Positions 1 to 8,925 of a DNA stretch of 64,000 nt are shown one piece after another (within the stretch, counting starts at the first letter, position 1; each line of letters begins with the position of its first letter). The stretch comes from Negativibacillus massiliensis. Lineage in GTDB: Bacteria > Bacillota > Clostridia > Oscillospirales > Ruminococcaceae. A model generated the notes under the pieces. It saw only the letters and a program-made list of their open reading frames with translations, had not been told where the DNA came from and did not search any database. The stretch is from contig NZ_FTRU01000007.1 in assembly GCF_900148495.1 (NCBI RefSeq), positions 434,001-498,000 of the forward strand. The letters run 5' to 3'. Both the position numbers and the translations under genes were made by a program.

Positions 1-1443
1 TCCCAGTGGAATCACCGGACGTTCATGAAGGAACCTCATCTGTCTGCTTGCTCCATACTTTTCTTTAATAAACCCATTTCTGAGCTGTCCCTTTTTGGAT
101 AAGTCACCTTTCAGTCTGTTTCTGAGTTGTTTGTTGATACTGAAGGCAAGTCTGCTGAAATCATGGGATACTTCTGTGGAAATACAATAGTATTCATGAA
201 GTCCGGCAACTACAGCGTTATATTTCTGAAGCTGCATGAACTGAGCATTATCATCTGACGAATGAGCCAGTTTCTTTACTTCTTCCGAGACTTTTCCATG
301 AGCCTTTTTGTATGCTTTATCGCTCATATGAGACCGAACTACATACTTCTTACCCTTTTTACGGACTTTCAGCTTGAACCCGAGAAAATCAGAATACTGT
401 CTTTTGAGATTAACTACTTTGGATTTGTCAGGGCTGATTTCCAGCCCCAGCCTGTCCTTTAGCCATAACTCTGTTGCCTTGTATGCTCTGACAGCATCCT
501 CATGTGATGCGCAGAAAATTTTAAAATCATCTGCGTACCGGACTGCATGCATCTCTTTTAATCTGCTCCGACGCAGAGCCCTGTAAGCGTGGCTCTTAAT
601 CTCTGTTCCCTGCGCATTGCTCCTCTTTTTGAATTTTGTCTTTGTTGGCATCTGCTCCCATTGGGAAGCAATCCACCAGTCCAGTTCATTCAATACGATA
701 TTTGCAAGCAATGGCGACAAAATACCGCCTTGCGGGGTACCCCGTGTGGGATATGTTTTCTCCCCATTTGGCAGAACAACAGGTGCTTTCAGCATCTCTT
801 TTATAATGCATAACAGCTTTTTGTCCCGGATTCCCAATGCCCATATCTGACGCATCAGCTTTGTATGGCTGATATTATCAAAGAATCCTTTAATATCGAG
901 GTCAACCACATGGTACAGATGCTGTATCTGTATCAGCCTCATGCATTGCGCAATAGCAGTCTCAGCAGAACGGTTCGGGCGGAACCCGTTTGAGTTCTCA
1001 CTGAATTTTGCTTCACATATCGGCTCCATAACCTGTAAAATACATTGCTGTACGATTCGATCAACGATAGTTGGAATTCCCAGAGGTCTGGTCTTTCCAT
1101 TGGGCTTTGGTATCTCCACTCGCCTTACGGGTCGTGGATGATAATTACTGAATTGTCTCCGTATGAGACGGACGTAAGCTTCCTCGCTTAACTTTGCAAG
1201 GTCGGCTATCGTCCTTTTATCCACTCCCGAAGTATCACTTCCTGTATTCTTCTTTATCGTCCTGTATGCAAGCTTGATATTTTCTTCACTCTCGATGATT
1301 TCCATCAGATGGTTGAAGGTTTTATTTTTCTTACTTTCTGCATACAGCCTGTCAAAAGTGCCCTCCATGTCGTAATACTCTGAGTTGCGGATTTTTCTCT
1401 GTTTACTTTTCCTTTCTTGCTGCCCCGAAGTCAACACAGGCAT
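1..1443 (-). CDS. ltrA: Group II intron reverse transcriptase/maturase (C-terminus outside window)
   Basis: This is an uninterrupted minus-strand frame of 481 codons with no stop before the window edge. The start is ATG at 1443, preceded by GGGAGAGG. Translation shows reverse-transcriptase blocks: a KPNGKTRPLGIP block, DIKGFFDNI, GTPQGGILSP, and the catalytic RYADDF motif of the palm. The maturase X domain begins near the left edge; any endonuclease domain is off-window. The protein would help its host RNA splice and drive retrohoming. It lies within intron 1, about 735 bases from the 5' splice site. It appears intact as far as can be seen. Confidence 0.9.
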   Translation of the reverse strand, partial: MPVLTSGQQERKSKQRKIRNSEYYDMEGTFDRLYAESKKNKTFNHLMEIIESEENIKLAYRTIKKNTGSDTSGVDKRTIADLAKLSEEAYVRLIRRQFSNYHPRPVRRVEIPKPNGKTRPLGIPTIVDRIVQQCILQVMEPICEAKFSENSNGFRPNRSAETAIAQCMRLIQIQHLYHVVDLDIKGFFDNISHTKLMRQIWALGIRDKKLLCIIKEMLKAPVVLPNGEKTYPTRGTPQGGILSPLLANIVLNELDWWIASQWEQMPTKTKFKKRSNAQGTEIKSHAYRALRRSRLKEMHAVRYADDFKIFCASHEDAVRAYKATELWLKDRLGLEISPDKSKVVNLKRQYSDFLGFKLKVRKKGKKYVVRSHMSDKAYKKAHGKVSEEVKKLAHSSDDNAQFMQLQKYNAVVAGLHEYYCISTEVSHDFSRLAFSINKQLRNRLKGDLSKKGQLRNGFIKEKYGASRQMRFLHERPVIPLG

Positions 1444-2179
1444 CCTCTCCCTTCGGTTTGGATTTTCTTTGTCATACTCGAAGCTGTGTTTGTTGTGTTT
1501 TCATTTTTATTGCTGAATTCGACTTGTGGCTATCCCTCCACCGCTTACTTATTCACGGTTTCATAGGTACTGTGCCACTACTCTCACTGGAATAAAGAAT
1601 GGTTATTGCCCTCTCGCGAGGGTATTCCCATCCACCACATCATTGGCTTGCAACCGCCTCCGTGTTCCCAGCTTTCCACGTTCCGATATTCCTATCATTA
1701 GATATCTTTAGGTTCTTCCTCTAAGCCTGTATCTGGTCATGCATAACCGCACCGCCTGTAACGATGCATGGACTTTCATAACAACCAATTTTACTCGCCC
1801 ACAGATACCACCATAAAAGGTGTACTGCCTTTCGACAGCATCAACGTTTAGACTCGTACATTCGGAATTTCGTCAGTATTTTCATACATTCTCACCATGG
1901 ATATCCGACCCCCGGCATATAGGCAACATCATCCACCTCTGGACAGCTTTCGTGTCTGGTCTGAAAACCAGTCTTACGGTTGCTCTCTGCCGACTTCACC
2001 GAGCTCTATAAACTTTTGGAGAGAGCCGTTGCATGCTCCCCGCCATTCGGAGTATTAGGGTGGCGCTTCGGGACGTTACCCCCTCATTTCACCCATCGGA
2101 ATATCAGTTCTCCAAAGTTTCGGGCTACAATTGCCCTTCGACTTTGTGCGCAAGCTTTTCACTTACGAACGTGTCGCAC
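1..2179 (-). mobile_element. Group II intron 1 (5' part) inside maff2
   Basis: Read on the minus strand, the intron begins GTGCGACACG at 2179, directly after the maff2 codons for GYGNDN. About 735 bases of non-coding ribozyme domains follow, then the reverse-transcriptase ORF, which runs off the window at position 1. The 3' exon, domain V and domain VI are therefore not visible. The intron is in the sense direction, so splicing of the operon mRNA could restore maff2. Its first bases and RT are related to those of the intron in virD4 but clearly diverged, so these are two separate arrivals. Confidence 0.88.
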
Positions 2180-2294
2180 GGTTGTCGTTACCGTAGCCTT
2201 CCAGAAGATTGATTGCACCCCAGATACCGAGACCTGCACCCAGAGCCACTACCAGAGTCTGAAGAACACCAACTGCGCTATTGAAAAATTCCAT
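2180..2294 (-). CDS. maff2: Maff2-family small membrane protein, 5' exon only
   Basis: ATG at 2294 follows AGGAGGAAAATAT. The 38 visible residues start MEFFNSAVGVLQ, contain a glycine-rich membrane segment (LGAGLGIWGAINLL) and end GYGNDN, the typical start of Maff2 proteins of Tn1549-like elements. Maff2 genes normally lie just after virD4, as here, and encode a roughly 70-residue membrane protein of the transfer apparatus. The reading frame is cut at 2179/2180 by the 5' end of group II intron 1. Without splicing, the frame runs into the intron and stops a few codons later (near 2163). The remaining exon would lie beyond position 1. Confidence 0.87.
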
Positions 2295-2332
2295 ATATTT
2301 TCCTCCTGTAATTTGAATTTGTTTTTGAAATA

Positions 2333-2373
2333 GAAAAAGCCCTCCGTGATACCGGCGAACCGGTCGGAGGGCG
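2333..2373 (-). terminator. Intercistronic terminator-type hairpin before maff2
   Basis: On the minus strand GCCCTCCG pairs with CGGAGGGC around an inner ACCGG/CCGGT stem, followed by CTTTTTC. It stands between the gene ending at 2452 and the maff2 ribosome-binding site, so it would reduce rather than separate expression within one operon. Confidence 0.7.
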
Positions 2374-2451
2374 AACACATGAGAGCTATTCAATTACAAT
2401 CATATCTATCACCACCGCCTTTCTGGGCAAAAAGAAAAGCCCTGACCGAAG

Positions 2452-2772
2452 TTACACTTCACTCAGAGCAAAATCCTTGTAGACCATTTCATTTTTACTG
2501 CGTTTCCTGCCTACGCTCTCCGTAGGGGCAAGATTAGGGTAGGTTGCCTGCACCTTCTGTCGGCTTCTGCGGACAGTCTCAAAACCCGGAAAGCTGTGCT
2601 TGTCCAGTTCCTTCAAAAACACAGGAACCGTCATGGCATGAATGTCGATACCACGCAGACCGGAATAGCGTTCCAGCACCTTCAGATACAAATGATTGTC
2701 GGTATTTCTTGCCTTATGGTCAGTTTCCAGAATGTTCTTGACCAGGGCAGATACAGTTTTCAGATTTTCCAA
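2452..2772 (-). CDS. Conserved ICE hypothetical protein
   Basis: This roughly 106-residue soluble protein is encoded directly after virD4. A TTG start at 2772 is chosen because AAGGAGG lies seven bases upstream; an ATG at 2799 inside the virD4 tail lacks a good site. The N-terminal half reads ENLKTVSALVKNIL and the C-terminal half is basic (VGRKRSKNEM). I see no catalytic motif or membrane segment and do not recognise the family. Genes of this size are common between virD4 and maff2 in Tn1549-like ICEs, suggesting a transfer-related accessory role (inference). Confidence 0.65.
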   Translation of the reverse strand: MENLKTVSALVKNILETDHKARNTDNHLYLKVLERYSGLRGIDIHAMTVPVFLKELDKHSFPGFETVRRSRQKVQATYPNLAPTESVGRKRSKNEMVYKDFALSEV

Positions 2773-2788
2773 ATGCAAACCTCCTTCG

Positions 2789-3586
2789 TTAATCGGCATC
2801 GACTACTACATATTCATCACCTGCCTTTAATTTCAGTCTGCGACTGAGGAACTGTTCGATGTTAAACTCGTTCTTCTTGTCGTAGTCTGAGGTGTACTTA
2901 TAGTTCGGGTGCTGTGTCAGATCGTACTTGTCGGATTTGAACGGTCTCGCACCACGCAGCTGTAGGATGCACTTACCACCATCCAAAACCGCCAGTTCAT
3001 CCACGGTTGCAAGGTCTTTGCCCAGCTTCTGATAATTCATGCCGTAGGACGGGCTGTTACCTCTGGTGTTGGAGGTGTTGTAAGTGTCGATTGTTTCTTT
3101 ACCCAGAGCCTGATTCAACTCTTTCAGGGTAGTCGGCTCAGAACCACCGAGGAAAATACGGGAGTCCATGTTGCCAATGATGGTATCAGCGTTGTCCTTG
3201 TAGATGGCTTTCAGCTGTGACTGTGCCTGAAGCACCAGACAGGCCGAAATCTCACGGCTTCGGATGGTCGCAACCAACTTCTCCAGATTGGGAATCTGTC
3301 CGATGTTCGCCGCTTCGTCGATCAGACAGCGCACATGAACCGGCAGTCTGCCACCGTACACATCATCTGCTTTTTCGCAGAGCAGATTGAACAACTGGGT
3401 ATAGATCATGGAAATCAAGAAATTAAAAGTCGCATCCGTATCCGACATAATCAGGAACAGCGCCGTTTTCTTATCTCCGAGGGTATCCAACTGCAATTCG
3501 TCATAGGCAGTTACATCTCTGACTTCCTGAATATCAAACGGAGCAAGTCTCGCACCGCAGGAAATCAGGATACTCTTTGCCGTTTT
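2789..3586 (-). pseudogene. virD4: VirD4/TcpA coupling protein, 3' segment (interrupted by IME)
   Basis: This encodes the C-terminal 265 residues of the type IV coupling ATPase. It opens with KTAKSILISC and contains the Walker B region RCLIDEAANIGQIPNLEKL and the sequence SREISACLVLQAQSQ. The segment lacks its own start and Walker A; these are about 18 kb away at 22202-22931. Joining 22931-22202, 19463-19237 and 3586-2789 gives exactly 1755 bases (585 codons with stop) with no frame error, so this is a displaced exon-like part of one gene. The insertion point is the GGT glycine codon at 3587-3589. Unless the IME excises, no full coupling protein can be made. Confidence 0.93.
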
Positions 3587-3643
3587 ACCAGAGACAAATT
3601 GTCAAGGACTTTTTAATCAAATTCACAAAAAATCTACAAAAAA

Positions 3644-3675
3644 GGTGCCAGAAGCATTGTATGGCTCCTGACACC
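3644..3675 (-). terminator. Terminator near left end of the IME
   Basis: On the minus strand GGTGTCAGGAGC pairs imperfectly with GCTTCTGGCACC and is followed by TTTTTTG. It lies just after the last IME gene and would keep IME transcripts from entering the virD4 3' segment. Confidence 0.75.
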
Positions 3676-3687
3676 TCGTTTGATAGA

Positions 3688-4053
3688 TTACATTTTTCCG
3701 TTCAGCAGGTCTTTGCAGAGATACGCGTAGTCTGGCAGCTGGTTGATATATGACTCCCAGCGCCGCTTGATTTCGGCCAATTCCAGCGGGTCGGCTGCTT
3801 CCAGTGCATGATCGTTGCCCGTCATATACAAAACATCCGTAGCAACATCGTCCAAACACCTGCCGCAGAGATCGGCGGCTGATTCTATCCTGATACCGGT
3901 ATCCACATAAAGCGGATTTACGCCAATCGTCAGCCAGACATAGCCCACCTTGTCCGACCAGAGCAGTTCAAAATCGGGGCTTTGCCGCAGATGTTCCGCA
4001 AAGACTTCCTTTACTCGCTCAATTTCATGTTTCTCTTTTTCTGTGTAAAGCAT
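3688..4053 (-). CDS. Hypothetical IME protein
   Basis: The 121-residue product starts MLYTEKEKHEIERV. ATG 4053 has AAGGAGG a few bases upstream. It is acidic, with LYVDTGI and CGRCLDD in the middle and WESYINQLPDYAYL near the end. I see no signal peptide or membrane helix and do not recognise a family. It is the last gene of the IME's minus-strand series, after tnpW. Position at the element end beside TnpW-like proteins is usual for Tn4451-type IME accessory genes; the function is unknown. Confidence 0.6.
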   Translation of the reverse strand: MLYTEKEKHEIERVKEVFAEHLRQSPDFELLWSDKVGYVWLTIGVNPLYVDTGIRIESAADLCGRCLDDVATDVLYMTGNDHALEAADPLELAEIKRRWESYINQLPDYAYLCKDLLNGKM

Positions 4054-4130
4054 TTTTGTGTCCTCCTTGACAAAAATTTTGGTGCATACCATCATCAGTT
4101 TAGCACAAGGCGGCTTCGTTTATCAGTCTG

Positions 4131-4325
4131 TCACATCTGCTGAATTTCATTTTTGAGCATACGCTTGATTTTATCGCTCATGGTTTCTGTGCTGGTATTG
4201 CTGAAATGGACATGAACCTTGTAGGTCGTCTTACCGATTTTCTTTACCATCGCCGGCGTGTTTTCCGGCGCTCTGGACGCAGTAACGGCGTCTGCCACCT
4301 GCATAGTACGGGGTTCTTTGTTCAT
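4131..4325 (-). CDS. TnpW-like transposon-encoded protein
   Basis: This 64-residue basic protein begins MNKEPRTMQV, with the core KKIGKTTYKVHVHFSNTS and the end DKIKRMLKNE. The V-H-F-S-x-T-S-x-E-T pattern followed by a basic C-terminus matches the small TnpW-type proteins accompanying Tn4451-like elements. Its biochemical role is not established. It sits between the DnaC-like gene and the terminal hypothetical gene on the minus strand. Confidence 0.65.
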   Translation of the reverse strand: MNKEPRTMQVADAVTASRAPENTPAMVKKIGKTTYKVHVHFSNTSTETMSDKIKRMLKNEIQQM

Positions 4326-4368
4326 GGCGCTCCTTTCTCCGAACGGGTCTGTGCCGCCCGGTAAAAAA

Positions 4369-5232
4369 TCAGTCGTGCTTACTGTTTACAATGTCTTTTG
4401 CTGTCTGTCGGGTAGCACCGGCATTTTCTTCCCGAAAATTCTTCCCGTCAAAGAGGATCGGCGCACACCGTTCCAAAATACGGTCATAGATACGGGCGTG
4501 GGCCAGATCAGGCGGGTTTTTCAGCTCGGACAGTTTCAAGTTTGTTGTGATAATCATGGGTCTGCGGCTGCGATAGCGGCTGTCAATGACGAAAAACATC
4601 TGCTCCATAGCATATTCGGTACTGCGCTCTACACCCAAATCGTCAATGATAAGCAAGTCATACTCATCAAAGCTGGCAATAAACTCCGACCTGTCCTCAG
4701 CGAACATCCCGGTCAGGCGGTTCAGAATGGTGGGAAAGTTCGTCATCAGCACCGGCACATCCTGGTCAAGTAGAGCGTTGGCAATACATCCGGCGAAAAA
4801 AGACTTGCCGGTTCCCACATCTCCAAACAGCAAAAGCCCGATATTGCTCTTATATGCCTCTTTCCAGTTCTCCACATAGGCATGAGCCTTGTCCATCAAT
4901 GGGTTTTGCCCGTTATCATTGGAAAATGTGTAGTCGTACAGATAACGGTCTTGCAAGCCCTGTGCCTTTCGGCGTTTGATACGCTCCATACGGCGCTGCC
5001 GTTCTTCAGCAGCCTTGCGCTGCTCCTCAGCTTCCCGCTGGCACTGGCAGATGCAACGCGGCATAAAGTAGCCGGATTTCCCAAAGCATGGCACAACGGT
5101 CTGCCTCTGGCCGCCGCATTTCTTACAGTGAATGAGCCCGTCTGACAAGTCTATATACTCGTCCTCAGCCAATTCCACACCGGCAGCTGCCTTGTCGATG
5201 AACGCCCGGATTTCTGCGGTAATCTCAATCAT
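4369..5232 (-). CDS. DnaC-like helicase loader ATPase
   Basis: The 287-residue protein has an N-terminal zinc-binding stretch (CKKCGGQ near residue 35, CICQCQ near 60), a basic coiled region (EERQRRMERIKRR), then an AAA+ core. Walker A is GDVGTGKSF, Walker B is LLIIDDLGVE, followed by an arginine-rich sensor region (RSRRPMIITTN). This is the DnaC/IstB-type layout of phage and IME helicase loaders. Its ATG overlaps the stop of the upstream replisome-organizer gene (ATGA), so the pair is translationally coupled and probably loads the host DnaB helicase for replication of the excised element. Confidence 0.85.
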   Translation of the reverse strand: MIEITAEIRAFIDKAAAGVELAEDEYIDLSDGLIHCKKCGGQRQTVVPCFGKSGYFMPRCICQCQREAEEQRKAAEERQRRMERIKRRKAQGLQDRYLYDYTFSNDNGQNPLMDKAHAYVENWKEAYKSNIGLLLFGDVGTGKSFFAGCIANALLDQDVPVLMTNFPTILNRLTGMFAEDRSEFIASFDEYDLLIIDDLGVERSTEYAMEQMFFVIDSRYRSRRPMIITTNLKLSELKNPPDLAHARIYDRILERCAPILFDGKNFREENAGATRQTAKDIVNSKHD

Positions 5233-5978
5233 ACAGTTTCATCCTCCTTTACGCTGTAATCCCGGTTGCGTGAGGGTGTGACAGTTTTTTTAGCGTCCTC
5301 ACCGGCCCAGCGCCGGATGGTCGCTGCATGGCTCTGATAACGCTTGCCGGTAGAAGCCATGTACTCGGACAGTTTTTCGATGTACTGTTCCCATACAGCA
5401 GGAAAACTGGCCTGCAAGTCAGCCAGTTCTTCATCCGTCAGGAAAATATTCTGGTAACGGCCATAGGTGTGGGAAGGGTGCCCCATTTCAGGGCGTACCT
5501 TCTCTATCTCTCTCTTTATCTTTATCTCTTTCTCTAACTCTATCTCTATCTCTGGTGGACGAATGTCGGACAAATGTCCGCCACTTGTCCGGAGCGCAGA
5601 AAGAGCCTTATTTTGAAGCCTTGCAGCCCGCTTTCGCTCAGCCTCGGTAGAGGACTGGCCGATTAAAAGTTCGATGTTGCTCATGTAGAATGTGCCGCTG
5701 TCCAGCACTTCCACAAGACCCAGCTTCAAAAAGATTTGCAAGGCTCTCTCCACAGTGCCGATCTGCTGGCGGGTGATGGTGGCGATTATCTGCGCCGTGT
5801 AAGGCATGTCCTCGTCAAGCTGGAGCCGCCCGCCATGTTTCAGCGATTTCAGATACAGCTTGAGCAGAATGTTAGAATACAGCACACCGTCCTGCATACT
5901 TTCCAGCAGCACGATAGAATCATCGTCAAAATAGTTTTCTTTGAGTTTCAGGTAATAATATTTTCGATTGTCTGACAT
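5229..5978 (-). CDS. Phage-type replisome organizer / replication initiator
   Basis: The 249-residue protein starts MSDNRKYYYLKLKENYFDDD, the classic opening of the replisome-organizer N-terminal domain of Firmicute phages and IMEs, with a winged-helix-like region over residues 1-110. The centre carries a charged low-complexity tract (EIEIELEKEIKIKREIEK) encoded by purine-rich GAGATA-type repeats. The C-terminal third has ITR-binding-like basic residues (YQSHAATIRRWAGEDAKK). The start follows AAGGAGG. Coupled to the DnaC-like gene, it probably recognises an origin inside or near its own gene. Confidence 0.82.
   Translation of the reverse strand: MSDNRKYYYLKLKENYFDDDSIVLLESMQDGVLYSNILLKLYLKSLKHGGRLQLDEDMPYTAQIIATITRQQIGTVERALQIFLKLGLVEVLDSGTFYMSNIELLIGQSSTEAERKRAARLQNKALSALRTSGGHLSDIRPPEIEIELEKEIKIKREIEKVRPEMGHPSHTYGRYQNIFLTDEELADLQASFPAVWEQYIEKLSEYMASTGKRYQSHAATIRRWAGEDAKKTVTPSRNRDYSVKEDETV
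5510..5562 (-). repeat. Simple purine repeat inside the replisome-organizer gene
   Basis: A run of near-repeats of GAGATA and GAGA on the minus strand encodes the alternating acidic/basic tract of the initiator. Such a tract can expand or shrink by slippage. In replication initiators of this type the origin often lies within the gene, so this is a possible origin location, but I see no clear iteron. Confidence 0.4.
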
Positions 5979-6091
5979 AGGGTTCCTCCTTGGGGATTCT
6001 CTTGGGATTCTGTACGCATTTTAAGGCTATTTTAGGAGTCAGAGGATAAATCTATCAGCCTGCCTTTGACACCCTCGAAAAAAGCCTTGAT

Positions 6092-6490
6092 TTACAAGGG
6101 TTTTTCAGCCCCTAAAGCGTGACATTTCTCCCGTTGTTTCCGCTTGCGCTTTGCGGCGTTGATCCGCTTCATGCGCGCGGCACATTCCGGGCAATATTTG
6201 GCCCTGTTAGAACCGGGGGTAAACAGCGCCCCACATACAGCGCATTTCTTAGCATTCAGTCGGTGGAACAGCGCCGTTTCCAGTTCCTTATCCTGCGGCA
6301 ATACCGCCGCCCGAAACCACCTGCACAACAGGGAGTAGGAAATGGACTGGACACAGATGCATTCCTCCCCATCGTCCAGGGCGATACAGTTTCCGTCAAT
6401 GTAGTTACAGCACTCATGCACCAGCCTCCGCGCTCTGCGGTACTGGCGGTAATCCATGACAGGGATAGGTTCAGTCTTGTTGTTCTTCAT
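6092..6490 (-). CDS. Cysteine-rich VLP-domain protein
   Basis: The 132-residue protein has a first half with HECCNYIDGNC and CICVQS, and a second half with a clear zinc ribbon (CAVCGALFTPG then YCPECAARMKR) ending in a strongly basic tail (AKRKRKQREK). This is the layout of the cysteine-rich VLP proteins found beside replication genes in Tn4451-like and other IMEs. It probably binds nucleic acid. It is encoded just upstream of the replisome organizer on the minus strand. Confidence 0.75.
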   Translation of the reverse strand: MKNNKTEPIPVMDYRQYRRARRLVHECCNYIDGNCIALDDGEECICVQSISYSLLCRWFRAAVLPQDKELETALFHRLNAKKCAVCGALFTPGSNRAKYCPECAARMKRINAAKRKRKQREKCHALGAEKPL

Positions 6491-6616
6491 AAATGATTTC
6501 TTTCATAAAGCGTGTAACCTCCTCGAATGAATTTATTGTTAAATATTCGTGCAAAGTATTGTTTTCTTCGTGCAAATGGCATATACTATAATTGCCAGCA
6601 GAAAGGGGTTGATCGT

Positions 6617-6895
6617 ATGGCTGGAAATACCACAAACATCAGTATCCGCATGGACGCAGATTTGAAAGCGCAGGCGGACGCACTGTTTACTGAACTTGGC
6701 ATGAACCTGACTACGGCGTTTAACATCTTTGTGCGCCAGTCGCTTCGTGAAGGCGGCATTCCCTTTGAGGTAAGGCTGGAACAGCCGAACAAAGAAACGG
6801 TTGCTGCCATGCTGGAAGCGGAAAGGATTGCAAAAGACCCGTCTGTAAAGGGCTACAATGACCTTGACGAGTTGTTTGCTGACCTGAAAAGATGA
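6617..6895 (+). CDS. RelB/DinJ-family antitoxin
   Basis: The 92-residue product has a ribbon-helix-helix N-terminus (TNISIRMDADLKAQADALF) followed by GMNLTTAFNIFVRQSL, the signature of RelB/DinJ antitoxins. The C-terminal half (GYNDLDELFADLKR) would wrap and neutralise the toxin. ATG 6617 is preferred over an upstream in-frame ATG at 6527 because GAAAGGGG precedes it and family members begin there. The stop overlaps the toxin start by four bases, so the two are coupled. It is transcribed opposite to most IME genes. Confidence 0.9.
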   Translation: MAGNTTNISIRMDADLKAQADALFTELGMNLTTAFNIFVRQSLREGGIPFEVRLEQPNKETVAAMLEAERIAKDPSVKGYNDLDELFADLKR

Positions 6896-7182
6896 AAGAA
6901 ACCAAATATACCGTCAAGTACACGACCAGTTTCAAAAAAGACTACAAACGAGCCATAAAGCGTGGCTTGAAGATTGAGCTGCTGGAGCAGGTCGTAGCAT
7001 TGCTGGCAATGGGCGAACCGCTGCCGGATAAGAACCGCGACCATGACCTGTCCGGCGATTGGGCAGGCCATCGGGAATGTCATATTCTCCCGGACTGGCT
7101 GCTTGTCTACCGCATAGAGGATGATGTTCTGGTGCTGACGCTGGCCCGCACCGGCACACACAGCGACTTGTTCGGCAAATAA
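6892..7182 (+). CDS. YafQ-type RelE-superfamily mRNA endonuclease toxin
   Basis: The 96-residue protein begins YTVKYTTSFKKDYKRA and carries the YafQ pattern HDLSGDWAGHRECHILPDW, then LLVYRI and a terminal phenylalanine in SDLFGK. The histidines, aspartate and late phenylalanine correspond to the residues used by YafQ toxins for ribosome-dependent mRNA cleavage. With the upstream DinJ-like antitoxin it makes a type II addiction module that would kill or arrest cells losing the excised IME. Confidence 0.9.
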   Translation: MKETKYTVKYTTSFKKDYKRAIKRGLKIELLEQVVALLAMGEPLPDKNRDHDLSGDWAGHRECHILPDWLLVYRIEDDVLVLTLARTGTHSDLFGK

Positions 7183-7289
7183 ACAGTCTGCCGCCGTATG
7201 GGGAAACCTGTACGGCGGTTTTTCTGTATGCAAAGGTATGTCGTGAAACGCGACACACTTGACAGGGGTACGCCAAAACGCGGTAGCCT

Positions 7290-8735
7290 TTACCGCTCCG
7301 GCCCACGGTCGTGAGACTTGTCCCTTTCCTGTCGGGACAGCTGCTCGGCGGTTTTGCGGAGCCGTTCCACTGCTTTCAAATCCTCCCTCATGGATTTCAT
7401 GGCAAGCGTGTCCGTCTGCTTTCCGGCGGTCAGCTGGTCGATCTCCCGCTGCCATGCCTTCGGGGTGATCCCCTCGCCGCTGTCTTTCAGTTCTTTCAGA
7501 TACCAGGCTGCTGCGTCATACAGGATCAGTTCCCGGCTGTGGCGCTGCTCAAACTGTTCCCGCTTTTCCGGCTTTACTTTGGCAAGCTGTTTGTGGATGG
7601 GCTTGTACTGGTTGTACTGTTCCCACATCTCCCCGCGTTCGGTAAGAATGGCGATCCGGCGCTCAGCCTTGACAATCTTTCCGCGAAGGTCATAGTAACG
7701 GCTGTTCATATCAGCGATTTTTTCATGAAGCTGCTGCATAGACTGGATGCCGTTTGCCTGTAAAAAGCTGAATAGTGCAGCGCTTTCCTGCAAAGCCCGG
7801 ATTTTGCCGGTGCGGGTGCGGGGAGTGTTCAACTGCTGCTGGGCCTCCCACAAAGCAGTCAAGCTGCTTTGCTGTGTTTGTGGTTTTTCCGCTTCGTCTT
7901 TCGACCAGCGATAAAGACGGGTAATGCGGGCTTTAATTTCTTTCAGCAGTTTGTTGTCGGCGACGATCTGTCGGTTTACTTCCCCCTTGTCGGTGCGGAT
8001 ACCGCGCTTTTCCATTTGGCTGGCAGCTGGCCCCAGATGGACAGAGGGAATTTTATCAATGCCCTGCCGCTTGTAACTGCGGTGGTCAATGCGCTCCGGT
8101 CTACCGGCAGATTCCAGCGCCCGGTTGGTGTAGGCTGTCCACGCTGCCCGCCAAATCTCCACATTTCCTTTATCGTTCCAGTCGGTCGTATCCTCCCGAT
8201 GATTTTTCCAGCCGCCTTTCCCATCCGGGATACGCTGTCCATTCTCGTCCAGATCGTATGCCTTGCGGCACTTTGCGCCCCACTGTCCGTTTTCTTTCAG
8301 AGGCCGGAGCGTCAGCATGATATGGACATGAGGGTTGCCGGTTCCCTTGTCATGGATGGCAAAGTCGGCGCACATTCCTTTGTCTACAAAATTGTCCTTC
8401 ACATAGGCACGCACAAGGGCAAGCTGTTGTTCGCCGGACAGTTCACGGGGCAGGGCTGCCTCGATCTCACGGGCAAGCTGGCTGTCCCTTGCTTTCTCGA
8501 TTTGCTCCACGCTGTTCCAGAGGATAGAACGGTCTGCAAATTCTGGCGGGGCGTGGGCAGGCAGCATGATCTCCGCATGGACAATGCCGCCTTTCCGGGT
8601 GTAGTCGTGGGTCATTCCATCCCATTCATTTGTCAGCTTGGTTCCGCTGCGGTAAGCAGCTGCGGCAACGGCAGAACGGCCTGCGCTGCGCTTGATGATA
8701 CTGACGGGGATATGACAGAAATCTATGGGGAACAC
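7290..8735 (-). CDS. mobA: MobA/MobL (MOBQ) relaxase of the IME
   Basis: The 481-residue protein starts MFPIDFCHIPVSIIKRSAGR, typical of MobA/MobL. AAAAYRSG and the metal-binding NPHVHIMLTLR (HxH) complete the MOBQ relaxase core within the first 180 residues, and a basic coiled C-terminus follows. It would nick the IME oriT and pilot the strand through a co-resident conjugation machine. An RSF1010-like nic core lies about 165 bases beyond its start, on the usual side. There is no accompanying type IV secretion gene in the IME, so it depends on an ICE in trans. Confidence 0.92.
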   Translation of the reverse strand: MFPIDFCHIPVSIIKRSAGRSAVAAAAYRSGTKLTNEWDGMTHDYTRKGGIVHAEIMLPAHAPPEFADRSILWNSVEQIEKARDSQLAREIEAALPRELSGEQQLALVRAYVKDNFVDKGMCADFAIHDKGTGNPHVHIMLTLRPLKENGQWGAKCRKAYDLDENGQRIPDGKGGWKNHREDTTDWNDKGNVEIWRAAWTAYTNRALESAGRPERIDHRSYKRQGIDKIPSVHLGPAASQMEKRGIRTDKGEVNRQIVADNKLLKEIKARITRLYRWSKDEAEKPQTQQSSLTALWEAQQQLNTPRTRTGKIRALQESAALFSFLQANGIQSMQQLHEKIADMNSRYYDLRGKIVKAERRIAILTERGEMWEQYNQYKPIHKQLAKVKPEKREQFEQRHSRELILYDAAAWYLKELKDSGEGITPKAWQREIDQLTAGKQTDTLAMKSMREDLKAVERLRKTAEQLSRQERDKSHDRGPER

Positions 8736-8883
8736 CTCCTTTCAGTGAGGGGGATAGCAGGCTCTGTGGAGCCGGACAAACGCAAAGCGGGTGTCCGACG
8801 ACTGCGCAGAGCGCACAAGGGGTTTGGGGAGCGTAGCTTCCCATCGCGGACGAAGTACGCAACGCCCCCGGCAGGGCGCACAG

Positions 8884-8912
8884 CACCGGCAACGGTGTAT
8901 AAGTGCGCCCTT
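8884..8912 (+). other. oriT: Putative oriT of the IME (RSF1010/MOBQ-type nic)
   Basis: On the plus strand, a 5-base inverted repeat CACCG-GCAA-CGGTG (8884-8897) is followed two bases later by TAAGTGCGCCCT (8900-8911). This is the conserved nic-region core of MOBQ plasmids such as RSF1010, again with an inverted repeat just upstream. It lies between the relaxase gene start and the DUF3847 gene. Cleavage would be expected near the end of the GCCCT run. Confidence 0.8.
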
Positions 8913-8925
8913 GTAAACAAGGGAC

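Noticed and set aside
5510..5562. Microsatellite-type phase-variable repeat in the replisome organizer
   Set aside because: Units are irregular and in frame; slippage could occur, but nothing in the sequence shows a switch.
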